DNA of 64,000 bases, taken from JAEUOS01 sp040382235. GTDB taxonomy: Bacteria; Pseudomonadota; Gammaproteobacteria; Burkholderiales; JAEUOS01. The position numbers and the translations under genes are program-made. The stretch lies in NCBI GenBank assembly GCA_040382235.1, contig JBEIFV010000004.1, positions 25,071 through 89,070 on the forward strand, in the 5' to 3' direction. The notes under the pieces are model-generated. The model was given only the letters and a program-made list of their open reading frames with translations. It did not search any database and was not told the DNA's origin. The stretch's first letter is position 1; each line of letters begins with the position of its first letter. Shown here piece by piece: positions 27,493 through 35,843 of this stretch.

Positions 27493-28241
27493 GTTCGAAA
27501 CGTCTGGCCGGGCGCACTGCGCTCATTACCGGGGGCAACACCGGCATCGGGCGCGCGGTGGCGCTGGCCTATGCGGATGAGGGCGCGGATGTGGCGATTT
27601 TCTACATTGCGCGCGAGGATGAAGCCAAAAGCCTGGTGCCCGAGATCGAAGGGCGCGGCGCGCGAGCGCTGGCGCTCAAATGCGACGTCACCAACGAGGC
27701 GCAGGTCGAAGCCGCTTTCGCGCAGGTGATTGCCGCCTTCGGTCATCTCGATATCCTGGTCAACAACGCCGGCATCCAGCGCCCGCAACCGATCGTCGAG
27801 ATGAGTGTGGGCGACTGGGGCAACATGATGTCGGTGCATCTGCGCGGCGGCTTCCTGTGCTCGCGCGCCGCGGCGCGCCACATGATGGCGCGCAAATCCG
27901 GCAGGATCATCAATCTGTGCTCGCAACTGGGCTACATCGGGCGCGAAAATTACACCGCCTACTCGGCAGCCAAAGGCGGCCTGATCGCCTTTACCCGCGC
28001 ACTGGCCAAGGAAATGGCGCCCCACGGCGTGCTGGTCAACGGCGTGGCGCCAGGCTTGGTCGATACCGGCTTTGACCCCTTGCCGGATGAAGTCAAGGCG
28101 GCGCATGCCGCCAGCCTGCCCTTGAAGCGCCTGGGGCTGCCGGAAGACATGACGCCGGCCTTCGTGTTCCTGGCGTCCGATGATGCGCGTTACTTTTGCG
28201 GGCAGTTGCTGCACCCCAACGGCGGCGAGATCATGCCGTGA
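27489..28241 (+). CDS. SDR-family oxidoreductase
   Basis: Classical short-chain dehydrogenase of 250 aa: cofactor motif TGGNTGIGRAVAL, NNAGIQ, catalytic Ser in NLCSQLG and YSAAKGG (Tyr-x-x-x-Lys), and the final GGEIMP. The ATG overlaps the stop of the AMDase-like gene (ATGA), so the two are coupled and the SDR probably acts in the same pathway. The late residues LHPNGG replace the more common VDGG. Confidence 0.88.
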   Translation: MSSKRLAGRTALITGGNTGIGRAVALAYADEGADVAIFYIAREDEAKSLVPEIEGRGARALALKCDVTNEAQVEAAFAQVIAAFGHLDILVNNAGIQRPQPIVEMSVGDWGNMMSVHLRGGFLCSRAAARHMMARKSGRIINLCSQLGYIGRENYTAYSAAKGGLIAFTRALAKEMAPHGVLVNGVAPGLVDTGFDPLPDEVKAAHAASLPLKRLGLPEDMTPAFVFLASDDARYFCGQLLHPNGGEIMP

Positions 28242-28254
28242 ATGCGTCAGTGGT

Positions 28255-29169
28255 TCACACGCCGCGCGTCGCTTCGATCACCAGATTGCGCATCCAGCGA
28301 TGCAGCGGGTCCTTGTGGGCCCGCTCGTGCCAGTAGATTGAGACTTCCAGCACCGGTAGCGGTACTGGCGGTTCCAGCACCTGCAACGGCAGCGACGCGG
28401 CGAAGCTCTTCGCCACGCGTTGCGGCACGGTGGCCAGCAGGTTGCTCCTGGCGACGATGGCCGGCGCCACCAGGAAGTTGGGCACTGCCAGTTCGCCCGA
28501 GCGGCGGATGCGCAGGTCGATCAGGGCCGCCTCCACCATGCGGGCGTAGTTCCCGGCACCGGCCGGGCTGATGCGCACGTGGTCGGCAGCCTGGTACTGC
28601 GCCAAGGTCAGCTTGCCGCGCACCGTCGGGTGGCCGCGGCGCGCGATGCATACCGACGGCTCGCGGAACAAGAGGCGTGTGCGCAAACCCCTGGGCGGCT
28701 CCAGCAGGTAGCCGATGCCGAGGTCGATCTGGCCCGAGCCAAGGAGTTCGAGTACGCGTTTCGGGTTGGGCGGCCGCGCGTCGATGCCGATTCCCGGCGC
28801 CTGTGCTTCGAGCAGCGCCTGGATCGGCGGCAGCACCACCATCAGCACGTAGTCGGTGGCGATGATGCGAAAGGTGCGCTCGGCCTTGACCGGTTCAAAC
28901 GGCCGCGCCGTTTCCATCAGCGCATGCGCCTTTTCCAGCAGGGCACGCGCCTGGCCGGCGATTTCGAGCGCGCGCGACGTCGGCACCATGCCGCGCGCGG
29001 TGCGCAACAGCAGCGGGTCGTCGAAGGTCTTGCGCAGGCGCGCGAGCAGCCCGCTCATGGCCGGCTGCGACAGGCCCAGGCGCTCGGCCGCGCGCGAGAC
29101 GTGGCCCTCGGCCACCAGAACGTCCAGGGCGGCCAGGAGTTGCAGGTCGGGCAGGTCGGCGCGCGGCAT
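28255..29169 (-). CDS. LysR-family transcriptional regulator
   Basis: Regulator of 304 aa with an N-terminal LysR HTH (LPDLQLLAALDVLVAEGHVS, then RAAERLGLSQPAMSGLLARL) and a co-inducer domain beginning near residue 95 (RTFRIIATDYVLMVVLPPIQ). It is related to NahR/NodD-type regulators of aromatic degradation. Divergently oriented to the operon starting at 29281, which it most likely controls. Confidence 0.9.
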   Translation of the reverse strand: MPRADLPDLQLLAALDVLVAEGHVSRAAERLGLSQPAMSGLLARLRKTFDDPLLLRTARGMVPTSRALEIAGQARALLEKAHALMETARPFEPVKAERTFRIIATDYVLMVVLPPIQALLEAQAPGIGIDARPPNPKRVLELLGSGQIDLGIGYLLEPPRGLRTRLLFREPSVCIARRGHPTVRGKLTLAQYQAADHVRISPAGAGNYARMVEAALIDLRIRRSGELAVPNFLVAPAIVARSNLLATVPQRVAKSFAASLPLQVLEPPVPLPVLEVSIYWHERAHKDPLHRWMRNLVIEATRGV

Positions 29170-29183
29170 GTCTTCGCATTATC

Positions 29184-29207
29184 TGTATATGCAATGACAA
29201 CTATACA
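29184..29207. promoter_or_regulatory. Inverted repeat upstream of the LysR gene, candidate operator
   Basis: TGTATA at 29184-29189 and TATACA at 29202-29207 form a perfect 6-bp dyad with a 12-bp spacer. It lies 15-38 bp upstream of the LysR start in the 111-bp gap to the divergent operon. LysR proteins bind dyads of this size next to their own promoter. The match is short, so chance is possible. Confidence 0.4.
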
Positions 29208-29280
29208 TGCACGGCGATAGCTAAAGAGTGGGGCGCTTCCTACAATCCACGGCCATACCAAAACCAATTGCAGGAGACCC

Positions 29281-30045
29281 ATGACACTCGCCGAATTTCG
29301 CCGGCAGCATGCCGTTCGCACCAGCACCGTGGACGGGGTCGAGTGGTCGTGGGTTGCCGCCGGCAGCGGCCCCTGCCTGGTGCTGTTGCCCGGTGCGCAG
29401 GGCACGGCCGAGGTCTTTTTCAAGCAGTTCGCGCTGGCCGATCGCTGCCGCGTGGTGGCGGTCACTTACCCGGCGCGGACCGATGGCGCAGTGCTCGCCG
29501 ACGGCCTGGCGGCCTTTCTCGACTCACTGGGAATCGCGCGCGCAAGCCTCGCGGGCACCTCGCTGGGCGGTTACGTGGCGCAATTGTTCGCCGCGCGCCA
29601 TCCAGAGCGGGTCGAGAAACTGATTCTCGCCTGCACCTTTGTCGACCCCGGGCCGGTGCAGGCGCCGGAAAAGCTGGCCGCCGCGCGCGACACGCCGGCC
29701 GACACGCTCAAGGAGCAAGCGCTCGGTCGGGTACGCGCCGCGCCTGACAGCGAACTCAAGCGCGTGCAACTCGACCTGATCGGCGAGAAGCAGAGTGCGG
29801 CCAACCTGCAGGCGCGCATGCTGGCGGTGCAGCTGGCCCAGCCGGTACCGCCATTGACGATTCCGCCGGGCAATATCGCTGTGATCGACTGCGACAACGA
29901 TCCCGTGATTCCGCCCGCTGTGCGGGCGGCGGTACGTGAAAGATATGCCGGTGCCGGCTATTTCAATATCGCCGGCGGCAGCCACTACCCCTACATCCTG
30001 TGCGGCGACGAATACAACCGCATCGTCGCCGCGTGCCTTGCCTGA
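29281..30045 (+). CDS. Alpha/beta hydrolase
   Basis: Hydrolase of 254 aa. The nucleophile elbow is G-T-S-L-G-G near residue 97 (Ser is the nucleophile), the acid is in IDCDNDPVIPP near residue 200 and the His is in AGGSHYPYI near residue 235. The oxyanion region is LLPGAQGTAEVFF. It resembles maspardin-like and carboxylesterase-like hydrolases. AGGAGA lies upstream of the ATG. First gene of the LysR-divergent operon; probably hydrolyses an ester or a C-C bond in the substrate. Confidence 0.85.
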   Translation: MTLAEFRRQHAVRTSTVDGVEWSWVAAGSGPCLVLLPGAQGTAEVFFKQFALADRCRVVAVTYPARTDGAVLADGLAAFLDSLGIARASLAGTSLGGYVAQLFAARHPERVEKLILACTFVDPGPVQAPEKLAAARDTPADTLKEQALGRVRAAPDSELKRVQLDLIGEKQSAANLQARMLAVQLAQPVPPLTIPPGNIAVIDCDNDPVIPPAVRAAVRERYAGAGYFNIAGGSHYPYILCGDEYNRIVAACLA

Positions 30046-30057
30046 AAGGACCTCACC

Positions 30058-30621
30058 ATGAACCAGACCGCGTCCGTCGGCACCACCCACTACACGCGCG
30101 TCGCCGGCCCCGGCATCGAGATGCCCACTGCCGAAGTGATGAAGAACGTTGCCTTCTTCCGCGACCTGCTGGTCGATCCGAATGCCTTCGTCGACAAGGA
30201 AGACCCCACCAAGCGCCTGCCGATCAAGTACGTGATCTCGACCGATAACAAAGCGGCGCCGGCCGGCATTGCCACGCCCCACAGTTTTCACATCGCCTTC
30301 ATCGAGTCGAAGGCGGGTAACTCGCCGGTGATCCACGCGCACGAATATCGCGAGATATTCATGCCGCTCAAGGGGCGCTACCGCATCTACTTCAACAAGA
30401 ATCCGGAAGAGTTCGTCGAACTCGGACCGTACGACACGTTTTCGGTGCCGCCGATGCTATGGCGCCGCGTCGAGCAGCAGGGTGAGAAGGGTGAGCCCGG
30501 CATGGTGATGGTGATCTACGACAACGTCGTCGATCCCAACAAGGGCATTTTCGTGCCACAGGAGGTGATTGATGCAGACCATGCCTCCGGACGGGACCCG
30601 TACGCAAAGGCGGCCGGATGA
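30058..30621 (+). CDS. Cupin-domain protein
   Basis: Protein of 187 aa with one cupin barrel. The metal-site motifs are H-A-H-E-Y-R-E-I-F-M-P near residue 92 and LGPYDTFSVPPMLWRRVE near residue 125, where a second His is missing and replaced by W-R-R. N-terminal ~75 residues are outside the cupin fold. Proteins of this layout occur with hydrolases in ring-degradation clusters; function not established. Its stop overlaps the next gene (ATGA). Confidence 0.78.
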   Translation: MNQTASVGTTHYTRVAGPGIEMPTAEVMKNVAFFRDLLVDPNAFVDKEDPTKRLPIKYVISTDNKAAPAGIATPHSFHIAFIESKAGNSPVIHAHEYREIFMPLKGRYRIYFNKNPEEFVELGPYDTFSVPPMLWRRVEQQGEKGEPGMVMVIYDNVVDPNKGIFVPQEVIDADHASGRDPYAKAAG

Positions 30622-31484
30622 TCGTCATCCTCGGCGCCGCAGGTCAGACCGGCACCGCCGCCTTGAGGCGGCTGGCGGCGATGGGCGTGCCTGCGCGCGC
30701 CATGGTGAGCCGCGCCGATTCCGCGGACAAGGTGCGAGCGGCCGGCGCGTCGGAAGTGGTCATAGGCAACCTGAAGAGTGCGGAGGACGTGCGCCGTGCG
30801 CTGGCCGGCGCCAGCCGCGTCTATCACATCTGCCCGGTGATGAGCGATGCGGAGATTCCGATCGGGCAGAACGTGATCGCCGCTGCGCGCGCGGAGAAGG
30901 TCGATCAGCTGGTGTTCCACAGCCTGATCCACGCGCAGGTCGACGCCCTCTTGCACCACCGCGACAAGCGCGTCGTCGAGGGGCTGATCATCGATTCGCT
31001 GGTGCCCTACACGTTCCTGCAGCCGACCATGTACATGCAGAACATGCTTTGGGAATGGGACAACATCACCGAGCGCGGCGTCTACCGCGCGCCCTACTCG
31101 ACGCGCGCACGCATGAGCCTGATCGACCTCGAGGACATCGCGCTGGTGGCGGCGAAGGTGCTGACCGAGCCGGGCTGGAACGGCGGCGGCTTCGAATTGT
31201 GCAGCGGCGACAACCTCACACGCGAGGAGATGGCCGCCACCATCGGCCATGTGCTCGGCAAGCCGGTGCGCGCCGAGGCCTATTCGATCGACGAGTGGCG
31301 GCCGATCGGCGCGAAGACCCGCACTCCATTCCAGGTCGAGCGTGTCGCCACCATGTACGCGCATTACGATAAGCACGGCTTGTCCGGCGGCAATTCCCGC
31401 GTGCTGGCGATGATCCTGGGGCGGGCGCCTGCGACGTACCGCGACTTCGTCGCGCGCGTGGCGCGCGAGCGGGGCGCCGCTTGA
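30618..31484 (+). CDS. NmrA-like NAD(P)-binding protein, copy 1
   Basis: Atypical SDR of 288 aa. N-terminal Rossmann motif G-A-A-G-Q-T-G-T-A-A-L near residue 6, then VYHICPVMSDAEIPIGQNVI and the NmrA motif FLQPTMYMQNML near residue 135. Proteins of the NmrA/HSCARG group sense or reduce using NAD(P). The neighbour at 31481 is a paralogue with the same motif. Coupled to both neighbours by 4-bp overlaps. Confidence 0.82.
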   Translation: MIVILGAAGQTGTAALRRLAAMGVPARAMVSRADSADKVRAAGASEVVIGNLKSAEDVRRALAGASRVYHICPVMSDAEIPIGQNVIAAARAEKVDQLVFHSLIHAQVDALLHHRDKRVVEGLIIDSLVPYTFLQPTMYMQNMLWEWDNITERGVYRAPYSTRARMSLIDLEDIALVAAKVLTEPGWNGGGFELCSGDNLTREEMAATIGHVLGKPVRAEAYSIDEWRPIGAKTRTPFQVERVATMYAHYDKHGLSGGNSRVLAMILGRAPATYRDFVARVARERGAA

Positions 31485-32362
31485 TCGCCATCACGGGCGC
31501 CGGCGGCGTCACCGGCCGCGCCGTGATCGGCGCGCTCAAGGCGCGCGGCGCGCAGGTGCGCGCGCTGGTCACGCGCCAGGCCTCCGCGGAGGCTTGCCGG
31601 AACGCCGGCGCCGACCAGACCGCGCTGGCCACCTTTGCCGATTGCGCGGCGCTCACCCGCGCCTTCAAGGGCGCCGAGACGGTGTTCCACATCCCGCCGC
31701 GCATGAAGCCCGACGAGGTTGCGAACGGGCGCAACATCATCGATGCCGCCCTTGCGGCGGGCGTGCGCATGATCGCGCTGCATAGCGTCGTCAACTCGCA
31801 GGTCAGTGCGATCCGCTTTCACAACCACAAGCGCGAAGTCGAGGAACTGGCCATGCATTGCGGTCTGCCGTGGCGCATCTTCCAGCCGACCAACTACATG
31901 CAGAACGTCGCCTGGAACTGGGAGCGCATGATCGGTGACGGCGAGTTCGTCTTTCCCTACTCGGCCGATTCCCTCGTTTCCTGGCTCGACCTCGACGACT
32001 ACGCCGAAGGCGTGGCGCGCGCGCTCACCGAACCGGGCTGGGACTACGGGGTCTACGAAATGGCGAGCGCCAAGGCGCCGCTGACCCGGCATCAGTTGGC
32101 CGGGATCTGGTCGCGGGTCACCGGTCGCGCGATCCGCGCCGTGGCCATGCCGCTCGACGAGTACATGGCGCTGCCGCACTGGGCCGGCCGCGACCCGCGC
32201 GAGATGGCGATCCTTCGCACCATGTTCGAGGAGTTCGACCGCCACGGCGCGCCGGGCGGCAACTGGCGCACCCTGGCGATGATGCTCGGCCGCGAGCCCA
32301 CGCAGTACGAGGCCTTCGCGCGGCGTTTCGCGCAGACGCGCGGCTTGTCGCGACCGCACTGA
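31481..32362 (+). CDS. NmrA-like NAD(P)-binding protein, copy 2
   Basis: Paralogue of the preceding gene, 293 aa, with G-A-G-G-V-T-G-R-A-V near residue 6, VFHIPPRMKPDEVANGRNII and IFQPTNYMQNVAW near residue 130. The start is a TTG whose TGA overlaps the previous stop (TTGA), a coupling start. The two copies differ in the central loop and may form a heterodimer. No catalytic Tyr-x-x-x-Lys is visible in either. Confidence 0.8.
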   Translation: MIAITGAGGVTGRAVIGALKARGAQVRALVTRQASAEACRNAGADQTALATFADCAALTRAFKGAETVFHIPPRMKPDEVANGRNIIDAALAAGVRMIALHSVVNSQVSAIRFHNHKREVEELAMHCGLPWRIFQPTNYMQNVAWNWERMIGDGEFVFPYSADSLVSWLDLDDYAEGVARALTEPGWDYGVYEMASAKAPLTRHQLAGIWSRVTGRAIRAVAMPLDEYMALPHWAGRDPREMAILRTMFEEFDRHGAPGGNWRTLAMMLGREPTQYEAFARRFAQTRGLSRPH

Positions 32363-32380
32363 CCATCCACTGCAGAGACC

Positions 32381-33358
32381 ATGGAAAGACGCACGATTGT
32401 CGTCGCCGCAGTTGCCGCAGCCGGTGCCGGTCTGGCCGCCGGCCGCGTCGCAGCGCAGTCCTGGCCCGCCAAGCCAGTGCGGGTGGTGATCCCGTTCCCG
32501 CCCGGCGGACCGACCGACAACCTGGCGCGACCGCTGCTGCAGCGCCTGTCCGAGCGCCTGGGCCAGCAATTCGTCATCGACAACCGTGCCGGCGCCAACG
32601 GCAACATCGGCGCCGAGCATGTGGCGCGCGCGGCGCCGGATGGCTACACGTTCTTCTGGTCGCCGACCGGCACCATGGCGGTCAACCCGGCCATCTACCC
32701 GAAGCTCGCGTTCGACCCGGTGAAGGACTTCGCGCCGGTGAGCCTGATCGCCGGGGTCGAGGGCATCCTGATCGTGGCTGCGCAATCGCCCTACAGGACC
32801 GTGCGCGAACTGGTTGCGGACGCGAAAGCCAATCCCGGCAGGCTCACCTTCGCCTCGCCCGGCATCGGCAGCGTGGTGCACCTGCTGGGCGAGCAGTTGA
32901 AGCAACTCGCCGGCATCGACATCGTGCACGTGCCCTACAAGGGCGGCGCGCCGGCGATGACCGACCTCATCGGCGGCCAGGTGACGATGATGTTCGATTC
33001 CACCGCTGCGGCGCTCAACCAGGCGCGTGCCGGCAAGGTGCGTATGCTGGCCACCGGCGCGAAGCGGCGCCTGGCGCAGGCGCCGGACCTGCCGACCATG
33101 GAGGAGGCGGGCGTGGCCGGCTACGATTCCAGCTCGTTCCACGCGGTGTATGCGCCGTCAGCGACGCCGCGCGCGGTAATCGACCGGCTGTCCGCCGAGA
33201 TCGCCGCCGCGCTCAAGACCTCGGAGATCCGCGAGCGCTACGACGCGCTGGGCAGCGAGCCGGTCGGCAGCACCCCGGAAGCTCTCGCCGCTGCCCTCAG
33301 GGAGGCCACCGAGCGCTGGGGCGGGCTGGCGCGGCGCATCAACCTCAAGGTCGACTGA
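32381..33358 (+). CDS. Bug/TctC-family binding protein
   Basis: Periplasmic binding protein of 325 aa. The N-terminus begins MERRTIVVAAVAAAGAGLAA, a Sec-type or Tat-like leader with an Arg pair, followed by WPAKPVRVVIPFPPGGPTDN. The Bug motifs NRAGANGNIGAEHVA and the segment ANPGRLTFASPGIGSVVHLL are present. Its stop overlaps the NIPSNAP start by 1 bp. Ligand unknown. Confidence 0.9.
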   Translation: MERRTIVVAAVAAAGAGLAAGRVAAQSWPAKPVRVVIPFPPGGPTDNLARPLLQRLSERLGQQFVIDNRAGANGNIGAEHVARAAPDGYTFFWSPTGTMAVNPAIYPKLAFDPVKDFAPVSLIAGVEGILIVAAQSPYRTVRELVADAKANPGRLTFASPGIGSVVHLLGEQLKQLAGIDIVHVPYKGGAPAMTDLIGGQVTMMFDSTAAALNQARAGKVRMLATGAKRRLAQAPDLPTMEEAGVAGYDSSSFHAVYAPSATPRAVIDRLSAEIAAALKTSEIRERYDALGSEPVGSTPEALAAALREATERWGGLARRINLKVD

Positions 33359-34011
33359 TGATTGTCGAGGCGCGCACTTACGACATCGCCGTCGGCCAGG
33401 TGAGCGACTATGTTGCCAACTACGCGTTGCACGGTCTGCCAGTGTCGCTGCGCCACGGCCTGGCGCTGGCGGGCTACTTTGGCGTCGAGGCCGGCAACCT
33501 GCATCAGGTGGTGCACTACTGGAAGCACGACAGCCTCGCCGATCGCGAAGAGATGCGCGCACGGCGGGACGCCGATCCGGCCTGGCGCGCGTATCAGGCC
33601 GGCGCGCGCGGACGCGTCGTCCGCCAGGAGGTGCGGCTGTTCGAGGTGCATGGCGTGGTTGCGCCGTTTGCCGTGACCGGCCCGGGCGGGTCGCGCGCCG
33701 TCGTCGAGGAATGCATCACGCTCACCGAGCCCGGCGATACCGCCGCCTTCGAGAAGACGTTCGCGCGCCGGCTGCTGCCGCGGATGGCGGCGGCGGGCGC
33801 GCGACTGGTGTGCGCCATGCGTGGGTTCACCGGCATGACTGGCGAAGTGGCGCACCTGTGGTATTGGGATGGCATGGCGGCGCGCGAAGGTGCGCAGGGT
33901 GCGCTTGCCGCCGACCGTGCATGGCAGCGCGCACGGCGGCAGATTCAAGACCTGAGCCGCGCCCATGCGCGACGCTTCCTGCGGCCGCTGGCTATCTCGC
34001 CGCTGCGTTGA
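33358..34011 (+). CDS. NIPSNAP-family protein
   Basis: Protein of 217 aa with two ferredoxin-like NIPSNAP repeats. The first is IVEARTYDIAVGQVSDYV to HQVVHYWKHDSLADREE, and the second begins near residue 120 (VVEECITLTEPGDTAAFEKT) and ends HLWYWDGMAAREGA. The W-x-Y/H-x-D-(S/G) ends are typical. These proteins are frequent in catabolic operons; the biochemical role is not known. Overlaps the Bug gene upstream and lies 32 bp before the next Bug gene. Confidence 0.8.
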   Translation: MIVEARTYDIAVGQVSDYVANYALHGLPVSLRHGLALAGYFGVEAGNLHQVVHYWKHDSLADREEMRARRDADPAWRAYQAGARGRVVRQEVRLFEVHGVVAPFAVTGPGGSRAVVEECITLTEPGDTAAFEKTFARRLLPRMAAAGARLVCAMRGFTGMTGEVAHLWYWDGMAAREGAQGALAADRAWQRARRQIQDLSRAHARRFLRPLAISPLR

Positions 34012-34043
34012 ATGTCAGACGGATGTCAAGGAAGGGAGCAGGG

Positions 34044-35084
34044 ATGGAAACAAAAGGCAAAGACAGCGCGCCGGTCGAGGGGGCCAATCCCGTGACCGAC
34101 CCCGGCAAGCGGCGCCTCGTCATGTCGTTGTTGACGGCTGCCGCGGCGCTGGCGTTCGGACCGATGGCTGCCGCTGTCCTGGCGCAAGGCACCTACCCGC
34201 AACGCCCCGTGCGCATGGTGGTGCCTTTTCCGCCAGGCGGCACGCTGGACACGGTTGGACGGCTGGTAGCGTCGCGCCTGCAGGAGCGCTTAAACCAGCC
34301 CTTTGTCGTCGAGAACCGCGCGGGTGCCGGGGGCCACATCGGCGCGGAGCTGGTGGCGCGAGCCACGCCGGACGGGTACACGCTCCTGTTCTCCGGAACC
34401 TGGATTGCCATCTCGCCCAACCTGCAAAAGCTCTCCTACGACGTGGCGCGCGACCTGGCGGGTGTGTCGCTGCTGAGCCTGGGTACGTTCGTGCTGGTGG
34501 CGCCGGCCAGCCAGCCATTCAACACTCTCGCGGAATTCCTGGCGGCGGCCAAAGCGGCCCCCGGCAAGTTCGCCTACGGCTCGCAAGGCAGCGGCAGCGG
34601 TCCGCACCTGTCGATGGAGTGGCTCAAGAATCTGGCCGGCGTGCAGGTTCTGCACATTCCCTACAAGGGCGCCGCGCCCAGCCTGCAGGCCTTGCTGGCC
34701 GGAGAAGTCGGGCTCGCGTTCGAGCCTGTATTCTCGGTGCTGCCGCACGTTCGCGCCGGCAAGCTCAAGGCGCTGGCTGTCGGCAGTCCGCGCCCGCTGC
34801 CGGCGCTTCCCGGCGTGCCGGCCGTCGCCCAAACCTTTGCCGGTTTCGACACCGACGGCTGGCAGGCATTGATGGCACCTGCCGGCACCCCGCGCGAGAT
34901 TCTGGCCCAGCTTTCCAGCGAGATCGCGCGCGTCATGGCCATGCCTGACTTGGTTGGCCGTTTGCAGGCCCTCGGTACCGAGCCCGCGACGTCCTCGCCC
35001 GAGGCGACCGATGCAATGGTGCGTGCGCAGATCGACAACTGGGGTCGCATCATCCGGCAGAACAATATTCGCGCAGACAACTGA
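34044..35084 (+). CDS. Bug/TctC-family binding protein
   Basis: Binding protein of 346 aa. A ~25-residue polar leader (METKGKDSAPVEGANPVTDP) precedes a hydrophobic signal segment ending near AAAVLAQG, so the precursor is longer than usual. The mature protein starts TYPQRPVRMVVPFPPGG, with NRAGAGGHIGAELVA. The ATG at 34044 has GGGAGCAGGG upstream. Fourth intact component of this operon's transport set. Confidence 0.88.
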   Translation: METKGKDSAPVEGANPVTDPGKRRLVMSLLTAAAALAFGPMAAAVLAQGTYPQRPVRMVVPFPPGGTLDTVGRLVASRLQERLNQPFVVENRAGAGGHIGAELVARATPDGYTLLFSGTWIAISPNLQKLSYDVARDLAGVSLLSLGTFVLVAPASQPFNTLAEFLAAAKAAPGKFAYGSQGSGSGPHLSMEWLKNLAGVQVLHIPYKGAAPSLQALLAGEVGLAFEPVFSVLPHVRAGKLKALAVGSPRPLPALPGVPAVAQTFAGFDTDGWQALMAPAGTPREILAQLSSEIARVMAMPDLVGRLQALGTEPATSSPEATDAMVRAQIDNWGRIIRQNNIRADN

Positions 35085-35097
35085 AAAAGGGATCGCC

Positions 35098-35832
35098 GTG
35101 ACCTTGAAAGCAAGCAAAGTAGTGATTGTCGGCGGGTCGAGCGGCGTCGGACTGGCGCTGGCGCGGCGCGCCTCAACGGCCGGTGCCGCCGTTACCATCG
35201 CCAGCCGTTCTCAGGAACGCGTCGATGCGGCTCTTGCCAAGCTGGGGGCTGGAGTGCAAGGTGCGACCCTCGATGCGCGAGACGAGGGCGCCATCAAGGC
35301 GTTCTTCGCCAGGCTTGGCGAATTCGATCACGTGATCGCGACCGTGACGCCGGGAAGCGTCAACCTGCGTTACCGCGGATTCGTCGATCAGCCGACCGAA
35401 GATGCCGAAGCGTTGTTTGCCAACAAGTTCTGGGCCCAGTACCGGATCGCCAAATTGGCCGTACCGCACCTGAGTGCCAACGGCTCGATCACGCTGTTCT
35501 CTTCGAACGCAAGCCGGCGCCCGCTCGCCAACATGGCCGCCCACGGAGCTGTGAACGCCGCCATCGAAGGGCTGGCGCGCGGAATCGCGATCGACATTGC
35601 ACCCAAGCGGATCAACGTGGTCGCGCCCGCGCGCATGGTGACCGGCACGTTCGACGAATATCCGGAAGCCGAACGGCAGCGCATGTACGAGGAATGGGGC
35701 AAGAAGATGCTGGTCAAGAGGATCGGATATGCCGACGACGCGGCCGCTGCCGCCATGTTCCTCATGGAGAACGGCTTCACCACCGGCAACGTAGTCTATG
35801 TGGACGGCGGGCTGTTCCTCGCCACCGGCTGA
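35098..35832 (+). CDS. SDR-like protein without catalytic Tyr and Lys, copy 1
   Basis: Rossmann protein of 244 aa starting at GTG 35098. The cofactor motif VGGSSGVGLALA and the usual C-terminal TGNVVYVDGG are present. At the catalytic site, the classical Y-S-A-S-K-A-A-V-E-G-L aligns with H-G-A-V-N-A-A-I-E-G-L, so Tyr is His and Lys is Asn. The next gene is a paralogue with the same loss. The rest of the fold and the PARMV/PGRI substrate loop are intact, so cofactor binding is expected but classical catalysis is not. Confidence 0.82.
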   Translation: MTLKASKVVIVGGSSGVGLALARRASTAGAAVTIASRSQERVDAALAKLGAGVQGATLDARDEGAIKAFFARLGEFDHVIATVTPGSVNLRYRGFVDQPTEDAEALFANKFWAQYRIAKLAVPHLSANGSITLFSSNASRRPLANMAAHGAVNAAIEGLARGIAIDIAPKRINVVAPARMVTGTFDEYPEAERQRMYEEWGKKMLVKRIGYADDAAAAAMFLMENGFTTGNVVYVDGGLFLATG

Positions 35833-35843
35833 AAGGTTTAGCC

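Noticed and set aside
31364..33142. 592-codon minus-strand open frame over the NmrA and Bug genes
   Set aside because: Antisense shadow of genes with recognisable domains and coupled starts.
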